A DNA stretch of 35,881 nt from Akkermansiaceae bacterium (GTDB lineage: Bacteria; Verrucomicrobiota; Verrucomicrobiia; Verrucomicrobiales; Akkermansiaceae), in contig CAIQXC010000046.1 in NCBI GenBank assembly GCA_903875675.1, forward strand, positions 1 through 35,881, given 5' to 3'. Positions 16,403 through 24,142 of the stretch are shown here, piece after piece; within the stretch, counting starts at the first letter, position 1; each line of letters begins with the position of its first letter. Below the pieces are notes generated by a model. That model was not told the origin of the DNA. It saw only the letters and a program-made list of their open reading frames with translations, and did no database searches. The translations under genes were made by a program, and so were the position numbers.

Positions 16403-17845
16403 TCAGAATGCTCCCTTGCCAGTTAGGACCACCGGAATCGTTCTTAGCAAAATCTTCAGGTCTAGCCAGACCGACCAGCTATCGATATATTTCCGATCCA
16501 GAACCATCCACTCCTCAAATGACAATTGATTGCGTCCGCTCACCTGCCACAGACAGGTGATCCCGGGCTTGATGGATAGTCGGCGCCGATCACTCCAGTC
16601 GTAGAGATCCACTTCGCTCGATAACGGAGGACGGGGCCCGACCAAGCTCATTTCCCCCTTGAGCACATTGATCAATTGGGGCAATTCATCAACGCTGAAC
16701 TTGCGCATAATCGAGCCGACCCGAGTCATGCGCGGATCCCTGCGGATCTTGAACGTCGGTCCATCCATCTCATTGAGGTGGGCCAGTTCCTTCTTCCGCT
16801 CCTCAGCATCAACCACCATTGAACGAAATTTCAACAAACGGAACCTGCGCTTGTTCATTCCAATACGCTCCTGGCCAAACAGCACCGGTCCAGGACTCGT
16901 AAACTTGACCACCACCGCCGTGACCAGCAACAAGGGACTCAGCAAGACAAGTAACAAAGCAGAGCCGAAAAGATCGGTCAACCGCTTGACGAACAGCTGA
17001 AAAACTAAGCTTTCCCTGAAGAAAGTCACCACCTGCTCCCCCTCGAACTCCTCCACCTGGGCTCGCGACAGCACCCGAGCATTACCAACGTCCGGCATCA
17101 GGCGGACAACAACGCCAAGGTCGTTACACAGACCCACCACATCGCAAGCTAGCGGAAAGTTGTCACGTAGTGGCAGGCAAATCATCACTTCATCAATCAC
17201 GCCATTTTCGAGCAGGCGACTCAGGTTAGCCATCGGACCCAGGACTCTCCAACGAGCGCCAATTCGGGTCAGAAGCCCGACGCTGGTGCTATCATCGAAG
17301 AGAAAACCTTCGATCTCATATCCAAGCTCCCTCCGTGACTCAATTCGATCCGCCAGCTCAAAGCCCTTGTCCGTTCCGCCAATGATCATGAGATGGCGTG
17401 CATTGCACCCATGTCGCCTCAGAGTTCCTAGCAATGATCGAACTACGACCCTACTGCCAATCAGCAGCACCGTAGAAACAAGCAGAAATAGACACACCAC
17501 CGAAGGCGTCACCATCTTGATGTAGAACATAGCACCAGCCAACAGCAGCAGCAGGCTGGTAACCGTCATGGCCTTGGCAATCTCGATGCTCTGGCTCGTC
17601 AGAGTAGTGAAACGGTTCGAATTATAGTGAACCAGCTTGTTAAAGATGAAGAACCAGCCGAAAAGCACTCCAAGCATCGCTAGCCCTTCGTAGACCTGGT
17701 AGCGCTTCTCCAAAATCTCCTTAATAAAATAGAAACGCCCCCGCTCCTGAATGTATCCAACCAACAGCACAAAAACTCCAACTAGGACGATCTGGTCGAA
17801 AACTCGAAACCCAAGAATTAGGAATTTATGGCGGAGGCGAATCAT
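16403..17845 (-). CDS. Polyprenyl-phosphate sugar-1-phosphate transferase (initiating EPS transferase)
   Basis: 480 residues from the ATG at 17843-17845, with a good Shine-Dalgarno GGAG (17854-17857) 8 bases upstream. Four or five membrane helices lie in residues 1-135, a nucleotide-binding-like domain (HLMIIGGTDKG) at about 150-270, and the catalytic bacterial sugar transferase domain from ~285. This includes PLLLVTAVVVKFTSPGPVLFGQERIG, RLLKFRSMV, KFSVDELPQLINVLKGEMSLVGPRP and KPGITCLWQVSGRN. It loads the first sugar phosphate, often glucose or galactose, on undecaprenyl phosphate. It starts 21 bp after the exosortase stop and is followed by the WecG-family enzyme, forming a three-gene operon. 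Confidence 0.95.
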   Translation of the reverse strand: MIRLRHKFLILGFRVFDQIVLVGVFVLLVGYIQERGRFYFIKEILEKRYQVYEGLAMLGVLFGWFFIFNKLVHYNSNRFTTLTSQSIEIAKAMTVTSLLLLLAGAMFYIKMVTPSVVCLFLLVSTVLLIGSRVVVRSLLGTLRRHGCNARHLMIIGGTDKGFELADRIESRRELGYEIEGFLFDDSTSVGLLTRIGARWRVLGPMANLSRLLENGVIDEVMICLPLRDNFPLACDVVGLCNDLGVVVRLMPDVGNARVLSRAQVEEFEGEQVVTFFRESLVFQLFVKRLTDLFGSALLLVLLSPLLLVTAVVVKFTSPGPVLFGQERIGMNKRRFRLLKFRSMVVDAEERKKELAHLNEMDGPTFKIRRDPRMTRVGSIMRKFSVDELPQLINVLKGEMSLVGPRPPLSSEVDLYDWSDRRRLSIKPGITCLWQVSGRNQLSFEEWMVLDRKYIDSWSVWLDLKILLRTIPVVLTGKGAF

Positions 17846-17866
17846 TAGGAATTCTCCAGCTAGATA

Positions 17867-18862
17867 TCAGCAGCCTGGGTGCAGTGTGCAGCTCGACTCG
17901 GAATTCTCTCCGTTCTGTGATCGAACTGTTCGATTCTCTCGCTGGCGGAACCAAATCGCCGTCAGCAGCAGCGGTGCAAGTGAGACCGCGAAAAACAAAG
18001 GACCGCCCTTGTGGTGAATCCAACTGTCGATCATCCGAGGACCGATATGGACGCAAACTTGCCCGATAACAAGCACCCTGATGGCATTGCGGAAGATTCC
18101 AAGCGGAATCACCATTGCCATCAGCGAACACCGGTGCCATGTTGACCTAAGAAACATATAGGAAGCTATCAGGCTGGTTATAAAGAGCACCAGCGAAGAG
18201 CGAATCCCACTGCAATTCCGGGCCACTTCAATCGTCATTCCCGGTAATTCAAGCACCTGGCCATTCCGTAGAACAGGCGTTCCTAACATTTGAAACAGCA
18301 CATTCGCCAAGGATACAGAGGCACGCATCAACAAGTCTTCAAAGTACACCACAGTGATGTCGGGCAGCGGCACCATGAACACCAGAACGCAGAAGGGGAA
18401 AACAAGCACGCGCATCCAGGTCACCCCTAGGAGGGCAAATCCGCCTGCCACCAATAGTAGCGCGTAACAAGCAGCAGCCTGCGTCATCGCGGCACTTTGA
18501 CCGCATCCAGCGGAGCCTGCTAGCGAAGGCCAGAAGAATAGTGTCACTGCAGCAATTGAAAAAATTAGTCCGCCACAAACCGAACCACCCAGTGATCCTC
18601 CCCGCTCCCGTGGCAGTGAGGCATGCTTGAGCGATGCCAAATAGAGTGAGACAACCGGAATAAGCAAAATGTACGAGTGTAGGTCCTTCTTCATCGCATA
18701 GCTGCAAAGGGCAACTAACGGCCCCCTGTACGCCAGTGACAAAATTACCACATACATGAAATATCTAAACAGCCTTCGGTCCGCCCACCACGCCGCAAGG
18801 GCATCAGTTTCGGTCATGTCAATCTCAGCCTTGGGTTCCGGCAAGTCGCGCTCTCCTTCCAT
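17867..18862 (-). CDS. xrtC: Exosortase, VPDSG-CTERM type (XrtC-like)
   Basis: A 331-residue polytopic membrane protein from the ATG at 18860-18862. The exosortase triad is visible: Cys217 in ARNCSGIRSS, Arg258 in GIFRNAIRV, and His283 or His284 in DSWIHHKGGPLFF, each by a membrane helix. FMVPLPDITVVYFEDLLMRASV and GTPVLRNGQVLELPG are typical of the family. It should cleave the C-terminal signals of the proteins at 4727 and 5619 and transfer them to an acceptor in the envelope. The XrtC assignment rests on the VPDSG cargo in the same locus; another exosortase class is possible. The gene heads an operon with the sugar transferase and the WecG-family gene. The 504 bp upstream have no intact gene. 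Confidence 0.93.
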   Translation of the reverse strand: MEGERDLPEPKAEIDMTETDALAAWWADRRLFRYFMYVVILSLAYRGPLVALCSYAMKKDLHSYILLIPVVSLYLASLKHASLPRERGGSLGGSVCGGLIFSIAAVTLFFWPSLAGSAGCGQSAAMTQAAACYALLLVAGGFALLGVTWMRVLVFPFCVLVFMVPLPDITVVYFEDLLMRASVSLANVLFQMLGTPVLRNGQVLELPGMTIEVARNCSGIRSSLVLFITSLIASYMFLRSTWHRCSLMAMVIPLGIFRNAIRVLVIGQVCVHIGPRMIDSWIHHKGGPLFFAVSLAPLLLTAIWFRQRENRTVRSQNGENSESSCTLHPGC

Positions 18863-19366
18863 GGGTCAATAGTAAAAGGTGATTGGGCTTACGATGTCGA
18901 TACTAACTGACTTATCCTGTCCTTGCTTATGAATCTTGTAGCCGAAAATTTCCACTCAACCTGGCCAAAACAGACAACCAGCATATGGATAGGCGAATCC
19001 TTCGATCAGCACTTCCTTGACTCACTCACTGTACTCCCACCAAATGATTGGATCGCTATCCCGGTTAGGGATCGTAATAACACCGATAGAGACGCCAGCA
19101 TCGAAGGCCTTATGAAACAGTAGGCGACTTCGTCGGGCCTGAGAAATTTTTTCTTGAATATTGATGGATCGAAGGCTAAAAAATTTATCTTCAAGCCACC
19201 TACTTTCGGCTTTTTCTCAGCATACCACCGAAGAATCAGTCAAAAACTTCGCTTCTCTGGAGTGTTGGTCGAACGTTGTCATTGGTCCAGCAAACAGTGA
19301 TTAATCGACACACAGCGACTACTTCCTTCCATTCTCTCGAAACCATCTGCGGCCTGTGGCATCTGT
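18863..19366. other. 504-bp region upstream of the exosortase gene, without an intact gene
   Basis: It must hold the promoter of the xrtC operon, but I see no clear sigma-70 or sigma-54 box. On the plus strand a frame open from about 18911 to 19302, interrupted only by TAG at 19121-19123, may be a decayed gene (see separate entry). A short hairpin and T6 run follow at about 19122-19153 on the plus strand. Confidence 0.6.
18929..19302 (+). pseudogene. Possible decayed ORF interrupted by one in-frame TAG
   Basis: From the ATG at 18929 the plus-strand frame encodes 64 residues (NLVAENFHSTWPKQT start, DWIAIPVRDRN centre), then TAG at 19121-19123. The same frame continues for 59 codons (GLRNFFLNIDGSKAKK, GFFSAYHRRISQ) to a TGA at 19300-19302. 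About 125 codons with a single stop is more than expected by chance in noncoding DNA of this composition. I do not recognise a family. It could be the remnant of a displaced gene, or chance. Confidence 0.25.
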
Positions 19367-20647
19367 TCACGATAAGGCCGCCTGTGCTCCTCTTGTCATG
19401 TGCCATTTTTCATTGGTGGATATGGCCTTTAACAAATTTGTTAGTGAATAGAATAACTGCGCCTGGGGCCAACGTAGAAACGGAAATCTATGGTGGAATC
19501 CACCACGGAAAACCCTCGTGACGAAATGACCGTCCTCAAGTTGGTAGTTTTGAATCAGCTTGTCCGCGAGACTCCTCGCCAAGGTTCCGGCCTCAGGAAT
19601 CATGTCGCCGAGCAATGCCCCCATCGTGATACCCTCTGCTAAATCATACATTTCAAGCTTTGCAAGTTGCAATCGTGGTTTGACAGAGAACGGCAAAGGA
19701 TTCCCTTCGACGTCGACCAGATGGGACCGATAGTAGGTGAAGCCGCGCCGAATCGCGGCCTCAATCCTCTGATTAGGGGCGAGCCTGTAGGTCTTAAACA
19801 GATTCTTGAGGTTGAAGCAAGTATGGAGATTATCGATATAGCTCTTCGCTTCGTTCATCGCGTATAGCCAGGATCCATCCCCCGCCTGGGATTCAAGAAC
19901 GAAGTTCAGATTACGCCAAGACGTCTCCAAATATTCCTGCCGCCCAAATCGTCGCCCAGCATCAGCCAGCACATAGGCCCTATAGGCGCTAGCATTGACC
20001 ACTTGGCGCTTGTCAAATGGCGAGTAGCTTCCAGCCGCCGAGGTCGGCCCGGTGGGAATGTCTTTCAAATCGCCGTGGACAAATTTCGCGATCCCGGAAG
20101 CAAGACTGAGATACTTTTTGTTCCCAGTCGCTTCGAGCAGACCGAGATAGGCTTCATAGCAATAAGGCGTGCAGGTGATATAGGGTGTGTTCTTCGGCCA
20201 TAGTGCGTCATTGTTGTTCTGCCAGTCGAATGGGTATCCCCAGCAAGGGCCTCCGAAGCCAGGAATTGCATATGCAAGTATCTCATCGCCAAGCGCTATA
20301 GCGTGCTCGAGGTGCCTATCTTCCTTCGTAGTTTGATAGATATTCAGCAATCCCAAGAGGATCTGCGAGTCGGCCGTTGCGAAGCGCGCCTTGGTGACGA
20401 ACATTCCCCGAACCGATGGCCAAACCAGATCCACCGCCACCAGCGGTGCCACGAGAGGTATTCCAAGGTTGCCTTTTGCGTAATAGACCTTTCTCGACCA
20501 CAGTCCATAGCAGGTCCCCCAGATATCGTATGGGTCGTAGCTCTCGTAGCCGACACGGTTGAGCCAGCAAAGAAACCGCTCACAGGCTGTAAGAATTGCG
20601 TCGCCTCTGTCAGTGATGTTAGAATCGGTAGCGGGTGGGATGGACAT
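19367..20647 (-). CDS. (Alpha/alpha)-toroid protein of EPS loci, putative glycan-active enzyme
   Basis: 426 residues from the ATG at 20645-20647, no signal peptide. The sequence shows repeated helical hairpins with aromatic and Gly-rich turns: YESYDPYDIWGTCYGLWSRK, RFATADSQILLGLLNIYQTT, GGPCWGYPFDWQNN, TPYCYEAYLGLLEATGNKKYL, NASAYRAYVLADAGRRFG, GDGSWLYAMNEAKSYIDNLHTCF and DGHFVTRVFRGGFHHRFPFLRW. This pattern fits an (alpha/alpha)6 barrel as in many lyases, hydrolases and sugar epimerases. Relatives in EPS clusters are sometimes labelled delta-aminolevulinic acid dehydratase, which I think is wrong. A role in modifying or trimming the polymer or its precursor is inferred. A sigma-54-like promoter (20741-20758) lies directly upstream, which suggests PrsR control. 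Confidence 0.75.
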   Translation of the reverse strand: MSIPPATDSNITDRGDAILTACERFLCWLNRVGYESYDPYDIWGTCYGLWSRKVYYAKGNLGIPLVAPLVAVDLVWPSVRGMFVTKARFATADSQILLGLLNIYQTTKEDRHLEHAIALGDEILAYAIPGFGGPCWGYPFDWQNNNDALWPKNTPYITCTPYCYEAYLGLLEATGNKKYLSLASGIAKFVHGDLKDIPTGPTSAAGSYSPFDKRQVVNASAYRAYVLADAGRRFGRQEYLETSWRNLNFVLESQAGDGSWLYAMNEAKSYIDNLHTCFNLKNLFKTYRLAPNQRIEAAIRRGFTYYRSHLVDVEGNPLPFSVKPRLQLAKLEMYDLAEGITMGALLGDMIPEAGTLARSLADKLIQNYQLEDGHFVTRVFRGGFHHRFPFLRWPQAQLFYSLTNLLKAISTNEKWHMTRGAQAALS

Positions 20648-20740
20648 GGGAAAAGGCTTTCAGAGGGGGGGCTCGGATTCGGCAGAGATTTGCCCACAGA
20701 TTCGATCTCTCAACTCCATACTCCGGCCTCAGCAATTTGC

Positions 20741-20758
20741 CCGCAAGAATGGTGCCGG
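20741..20758 (-). promoter_or_regulatory. Candidate sigma-54 promoter of the toroid gene
   Basis: The minus strand reads CCGGCACCATTCTTGCGG: GGCAC, five bases, TTGC, with exact GG-N10-GC spacing (GG at 20755-20756, GC at 20743-20744). Three outer positions differ from consensus (C for T, C for G, G for A/T). It lies in the 119-bp gap after the epimerase stop. Transcription would start near 20731, 84 bases before the ATG. Confidence 0.6.
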
Positions 20759-20766
20759 ATTCATGA

Positions 20767-21876
20767 TCATGGAGATGAGCATACGACCGACCGTGTGGTC
20801 CGTGTCGGATAGCACTCGGTGCTGCGTCTCTGTGATGTATTCACAACTGTAACCGGGTTTACCAAATACCACTTCAGACCGGCAATCAGCCCTGCGGCGA
20901 TTTGATGAGTAGGCTGATAGTTTAGTAATCTTCTGGCCTTGCCGATGTCGGCGTTGGAGTGGCGGATGTCGCCTGATCGGAAGTCGTCGTAAGCCGGAGA
21001 CGCATCAGATAAATCGGGACGTTCCTTAATCAGATGAATCCTCAGCATTTCGTAAAGTTCGTTGAGGGTTGTTCGTCCGCCTGCCGCTACATTATATACG
21101 GTGTTCAAAGCATTTGGATTGCAGATAGTTGCAGCACACAAGTTTGCCTGTACCACATTCTTGACGTAACAGAAATCCCGGCTGGTTTCCCCGTCGCCAT
21201 GAATCACCACAGTATCTCCACGCAACATCGAATTGATCCACTTCGGAATCACAGCCGCATATGGCCCATGTGGATCCTGACGCGGACCAAACACATTGAA
21301 GTAGCGAAGCCCAATGCATTCAATCCCATAGCATTTCGAGAATACTGCTGCATACAACTCATTTGCTTTCTTTGAAGCTGCGTACGGAGACAGGCAATCG
21401 CCCACTTGATCCTCAACCTTCGGCAGTGCTGGATGATCACCATACACTGAGCTGCTAGATGCGTAAACAAATCGCTTAACACCGGCATCTTTCGCCTCAA
21501 TAAGCATCGACATGAAGCCAGACACATTGTTATGGTGAGTAATCTCCGGATAAACGATCGAACGAGGAACTGATCCCAGTGCCGCCTGGTGAAGCACGCA
21601 ATCAACTCCCATACATGCTTTTCGACATGCCAATCTGTCGGTAATATCCGCTTCCATCCAATTGAAACACGCCCACCGGGCGCTTCCCACTTGATCTCTA
21701 ACTTCTTCGAGGTTTCTTCGATGACCAGTAGATAGATTGTCAATTCCTACCACCCGCTGGCCAAATTGGAGCAATTCTAGTAGTAAGTTCGAACCAATAA
21801 ATCCAGCGACGCCCGTCACAAGCCAAGTCCGCGGCGACTTGATGAGTTCCCGTTCTAGTATTTGATAGTTCTTCAT
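20767..21876 (-). CDS. NAD-dependent epimerase/dehydratase, UDP-GlcNAc/UDP-glucose 4-epimerase-like
   Basis: 369 residues from the ATG at 21874-21876. Rossmann motif TGVAGFIGSNLL (residues 21-32), catalytic SPYAASK (Tyr-x3-Lys) with SSSSVYGD upstream, then RYFNVFGPRQDPHGPYAAVIPKW and HGDGETSRDFCYVKN. The sequence is closest in style to WbpP/Gne-type UDP-HexNAc 4-epimerases. It probably supplies a galacto- or galacturono-configured sugar nucleotide for the polymer. The last 30 residues, after GLKWYLVNP, are unusual and Arg/Ser/Thr-rich, perhaps an unselected extension. It resembles the epimerase at the left edge. It follows two deacetylase genes on the same strand. Confidence 0.9.
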   Translation of the reverse strand: MKNYQILERELIKSPRTWLVTGVAGFIGSNLLLELLQFGQRVVGIDNLSTGHRRNLEEVRDQVGSARWACFNWMEADITDRLACRKACMGVDCVLHQAALGSVPRSIVYPEITHHNNVSGFMSMLIEAKDAGVKRFVYASSSSVYGDHPALPKVEDQVGDCLSPYAASKKANELYAAVFSKCYGIECIGLRYFNVFGPRQDPHGPYAAVIPKWINSMLRGDTVVIHGDGETSRDFCYVKNVVQANLCAATICNPNALNTVYNVAAGGRTTLNELYEMLRIHLIKERPDLSDASPAYDDFRSGDIRHSNADIGKARRLLNYQPTHQIAAGLIAGLKWYLVNPVTVVNTSQRRSTECYPTRTTRSVVCSSP

Positions 21877-21960
21877 GAAGAGAATCGTTTATTGAATTTG
21901 GATGTTTCAGTCAGATCCCAAACTGTCTCTGGTTCGTGTCAATCAGTCAATTCCTCTTGA

Positions 21961-23034
21961 CTATGAGACGCTGCCCATTTTGACTATCATCTCAGAGATT
22001 TCACTCATCGATACAACCTCAAGCGCTGGATCCGCTGCCACACTAACAAGGAACCGAGTGAAGTTCGCGTCATCGAAGTGCTCCTTGCTATGGCCGATCA
22101 ACACGATAACGTCGAGATCTCCTTCCGGGGCCGGAGGCACCTCCCTAATCCAGCGCAGCAACTGCCTAGACGACATGTTATGAAAATCCAACTTAATCGG
22201 AAATTGCTGTACTAGGAAGCGCAGCACGCTCGCCGGGGTTCGCCCCATGCCAAACTGCCTCACCATCTCCTGTTGCGTTCTCTTCGGAACGTTGCCAAAG
22301 AACTTTGCTAGCAGTCGTCGAGGTGTTAGCTGCTGAACACGCCTGCCCATCCTCGAATACACAGGAATCTCGGTCACATGGCCAGCGGTGTCCTCGGTAG
22401 CTACATCCAAAGTAACCTGCCAGTGACGCCGCGCTTTGGGGACTCCGGTGTAATCCAAATGCACCTGACCATCCTTGCGGACCATGCCCTTGACCGCAGA
22501 GCTTTCAATCACAATCCCGTGCTCACTGAGGGCCATTAGCAGCTTGCCTCCCGGTTGGGCGCAGAAAGCCCCGCAGCGATAGCCACGCACTCGCCGAGAA
22601 CTGCCCGCAGCCTCATATATTTCGTCGATCACCGCCTTGCGTTCGCCGATAAATGCCGACACCTCCACAGCAGTGTCAAACAGGCTATCAACTGTCCGCT
22701 TGTCCGACCTCAGGTGCCACTGATCATGCTCAAGGACCGCCCCCATCCATTCGGGATGAAGGTGAAGTTCAATATCGTGACCACGGCGGATCAGATCTAG
22801 CGCCTGTGCGTGGATTGCGGCCGCCGGATCGTAACCTAGTGTGGCGGTTAGTGCCTCCCGCTCCCGATTGAACGCCAAGTATTCTTCGACCTCAAGGAAT
22901 ACAGTTAATGGCATATCGAACATTTCACAGATCCGCGCCATCCGCTCAGTGGGCTCAACCATATGTCTGAGCACATCGCCGGTGCCATTGCCAAAGAGCT
23001 CGTAGTCAATCGATAATACCAGTTTTCTCTTCAT
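21961..23034 (-). CDS. Polysaccharide deacetylase-like protein, cytosolic
   Basis: 357 residues from the ATG at 23032-23034, no signal peptide. SIDYELFG near the N-terminus corresponds to the metal-binding Asp motif of carbohydrate esterase family 4-like proteins. HDIELHLHPEW carries the two metal-binding His residues, and GYRCGAFCAQPGG corresponds to the conserved Arg motif; IGHSKEHF lies near the end. It probably removes an acyl group from a sugar or lipid-linked precursor. It lies 27 bp after a second deacetylase, so the two may act on different sugars or steps. This type is more divergent from NodB than its neighbour, so substrate assignment is open. Confidence 0.82.
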   Translation of the reverse strand: MKRKLVLSIDYELFGNGTGDVLRHMVEPTERMARICEMFDMPLTVFLEVEEYLAFNREREALTATLGYDPAAAIHAQALDLIRRGHDIELHLHPEWMGAVLEHDQWHLRSDKRTVDSLFDTAVEVSAFIGERKAVIDEIYEAAGSSRRVRGYRCGAFCAQPGGKLLMALSEHGIVIESSAVKGMVRKDGQVHLDYTGVPKARRHWQVTLDVATEDTAGHVTEIPVYSRMGRRVQQLTPRRLLAKFFGNVPKRTQQEMVRQFGMGRTPASVLRFLVQQFPIKLDFHNMSSRQLLRWIREVPPAPEGDLDVIVLIGHSKEHFDDANFTRFLVSVAADPALEVVSMSEISEMIVKMGSVS

Positions 23035-23061
23035 TTCAATTCATCCTTGACTTACCAAACA

Positions 23062-24123
23062 TTACTTGGCTCGGTGGCCCCTCAAACAGGTGTGTACCTC
23101 AGATCTCCAACCGCAGTATTTCAGCATTCTGGAAAAGCCTGAGAGGTCATAGCCTAGTTTGTAAGGTTCTGTTGTGATCGAGTATCGCTGAAGCAGAAAT
23201 GCATCTTGTCCCGCAAAATTTCGTCCTGGAGCGATTGTTGAAGTAGCGCACTTGTAACCTGCGGCTCGGACAAGATCCGTCACATCAGGGGAATGTTTCC
23301 CATATGGATAGCAGAAACTCCGGCACGGCAAGCCAAGTTTCAGCTCGATCCGCCTCTTCGAGTCGCCAAGCTCCTGGATGACCTCATCCCGTGTCAATAA
23401 CTCGAGGTTGGGATGAGTTACAGTATGTGAACCAATTTCAATCTCCTTGGCCGCAAGTTCACGGACATCGGCCCAGGTCATCGCCTCCGCATACGGATAA
23501 TTGACATCGGGATTTGACAGGCGTGCACCAAAGGCCTCTTCGACCTGCCCCACTTCGTGATCCCGCTGATTTGCTCGCATTGCCCGTAAATGGTCCTTGG
23601 CCCGGGCCATCGACGCTGGATCATCCCTTCTAATTACGACAACCTCGCCCTTCGGCCCGAAAAAGCTCGCCTGCTCGGTCCTCGCCTGCCGCCAGGCATG
23701 GTCAAGCCGTAACCACCAGTAAGGCTCACCTGTGTCGAGAATATCGGTCGAAACAAATACAGTAGCGGGAATACCAACTCGAAGCACTTCCGGAATCGCA
23801 ACCCGGCAGGTGCATGCAAGACTGTCGTCAAACGTCAGCACTCCATAGCGTCTCATTGGTCGCCTGCCTTCCTCAAGGATGGCGACAGCTGTAGAGAGAC
23901 TGATCACCTCGCGCGTTCTTGCTAGGGATTCAAGATTTGATCGAAACGACGCAAGCGATGTACTGCTCGGCGGCGGAAGTCCGTGGCGCAACATCCCAGC
24001 GCTATGCACGCCGTGGGTCATAATAATATCAATGAAGCCGTACCGTTCCTTTCCCCGCTCAGTGACACTCTCGGGCCAAGCGCACGAGATCAGCCTGAAA
24101 CAATTGCTCCTCAGCGTCTGCAT
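23062..24123 (-). CDS. Polysaccharide deacetylase (NodB homology domain)
   Basis: 353 residues from the ATG at 24121-24123; a GTG two codons upstream (24129) is an alternative. The upstream glycosyltransferase stop lies 19 bp before this ATG. NodB motifs: GVLTFDDSLA (usual TFDDG), SHTVTHPNLELL (metal-binding His pair) and SFCYPYGKHSPDV. No clear signal peptide, so it probably acts in the cytoplasm on a sugar intermediate. The central insert with EPYWWLRLDHAWR is seen in deacetylases of EPS and capsule clusters. It forms a compact run with the other deacetylase and a GT4 enzyme. Confidence 0.88.
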   Translation of the reverse strand: MQTLRSNCFRLISCAWPESVTERGKERYGFIDIIMTHGVHSAGMLRHGLPPPSSTSLASFRSNLESLARTREVISLSTAVAILEEGRRPMRRYGVLTFDDSLACTCRVAIPEVLRVGIPATVFVSTDILDTGEPYWWLRLDHAWRQARTEQASFFGPKGEVVVIRRDDPASMARAKDHLRAMRANQRDHEVGQVEEAFGARLSNPDVNYPYAEAMTWADVRELAAKEIEIGSHTVTHPNLELLTRDEVIQELGDSKRRIELKLGLPCRSFCYPYGKHSPDVTDLVRAAGYKCATSTIAPGRNFAGQDAFLLQRYSITTEPYKLGYDLSGFSRMLKYCGWRSEVHTCLRGHRAK

Positions 24124-24142
24124 TTGCACGTCGAATGGGTTG

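Noticed and set aside
19122-19153. Intrinsic terminator on the plus strand in the exosortase upstream gap
   Set aside because: The stem is short and imperfect before the T6 run, and no certain gene precedes it.
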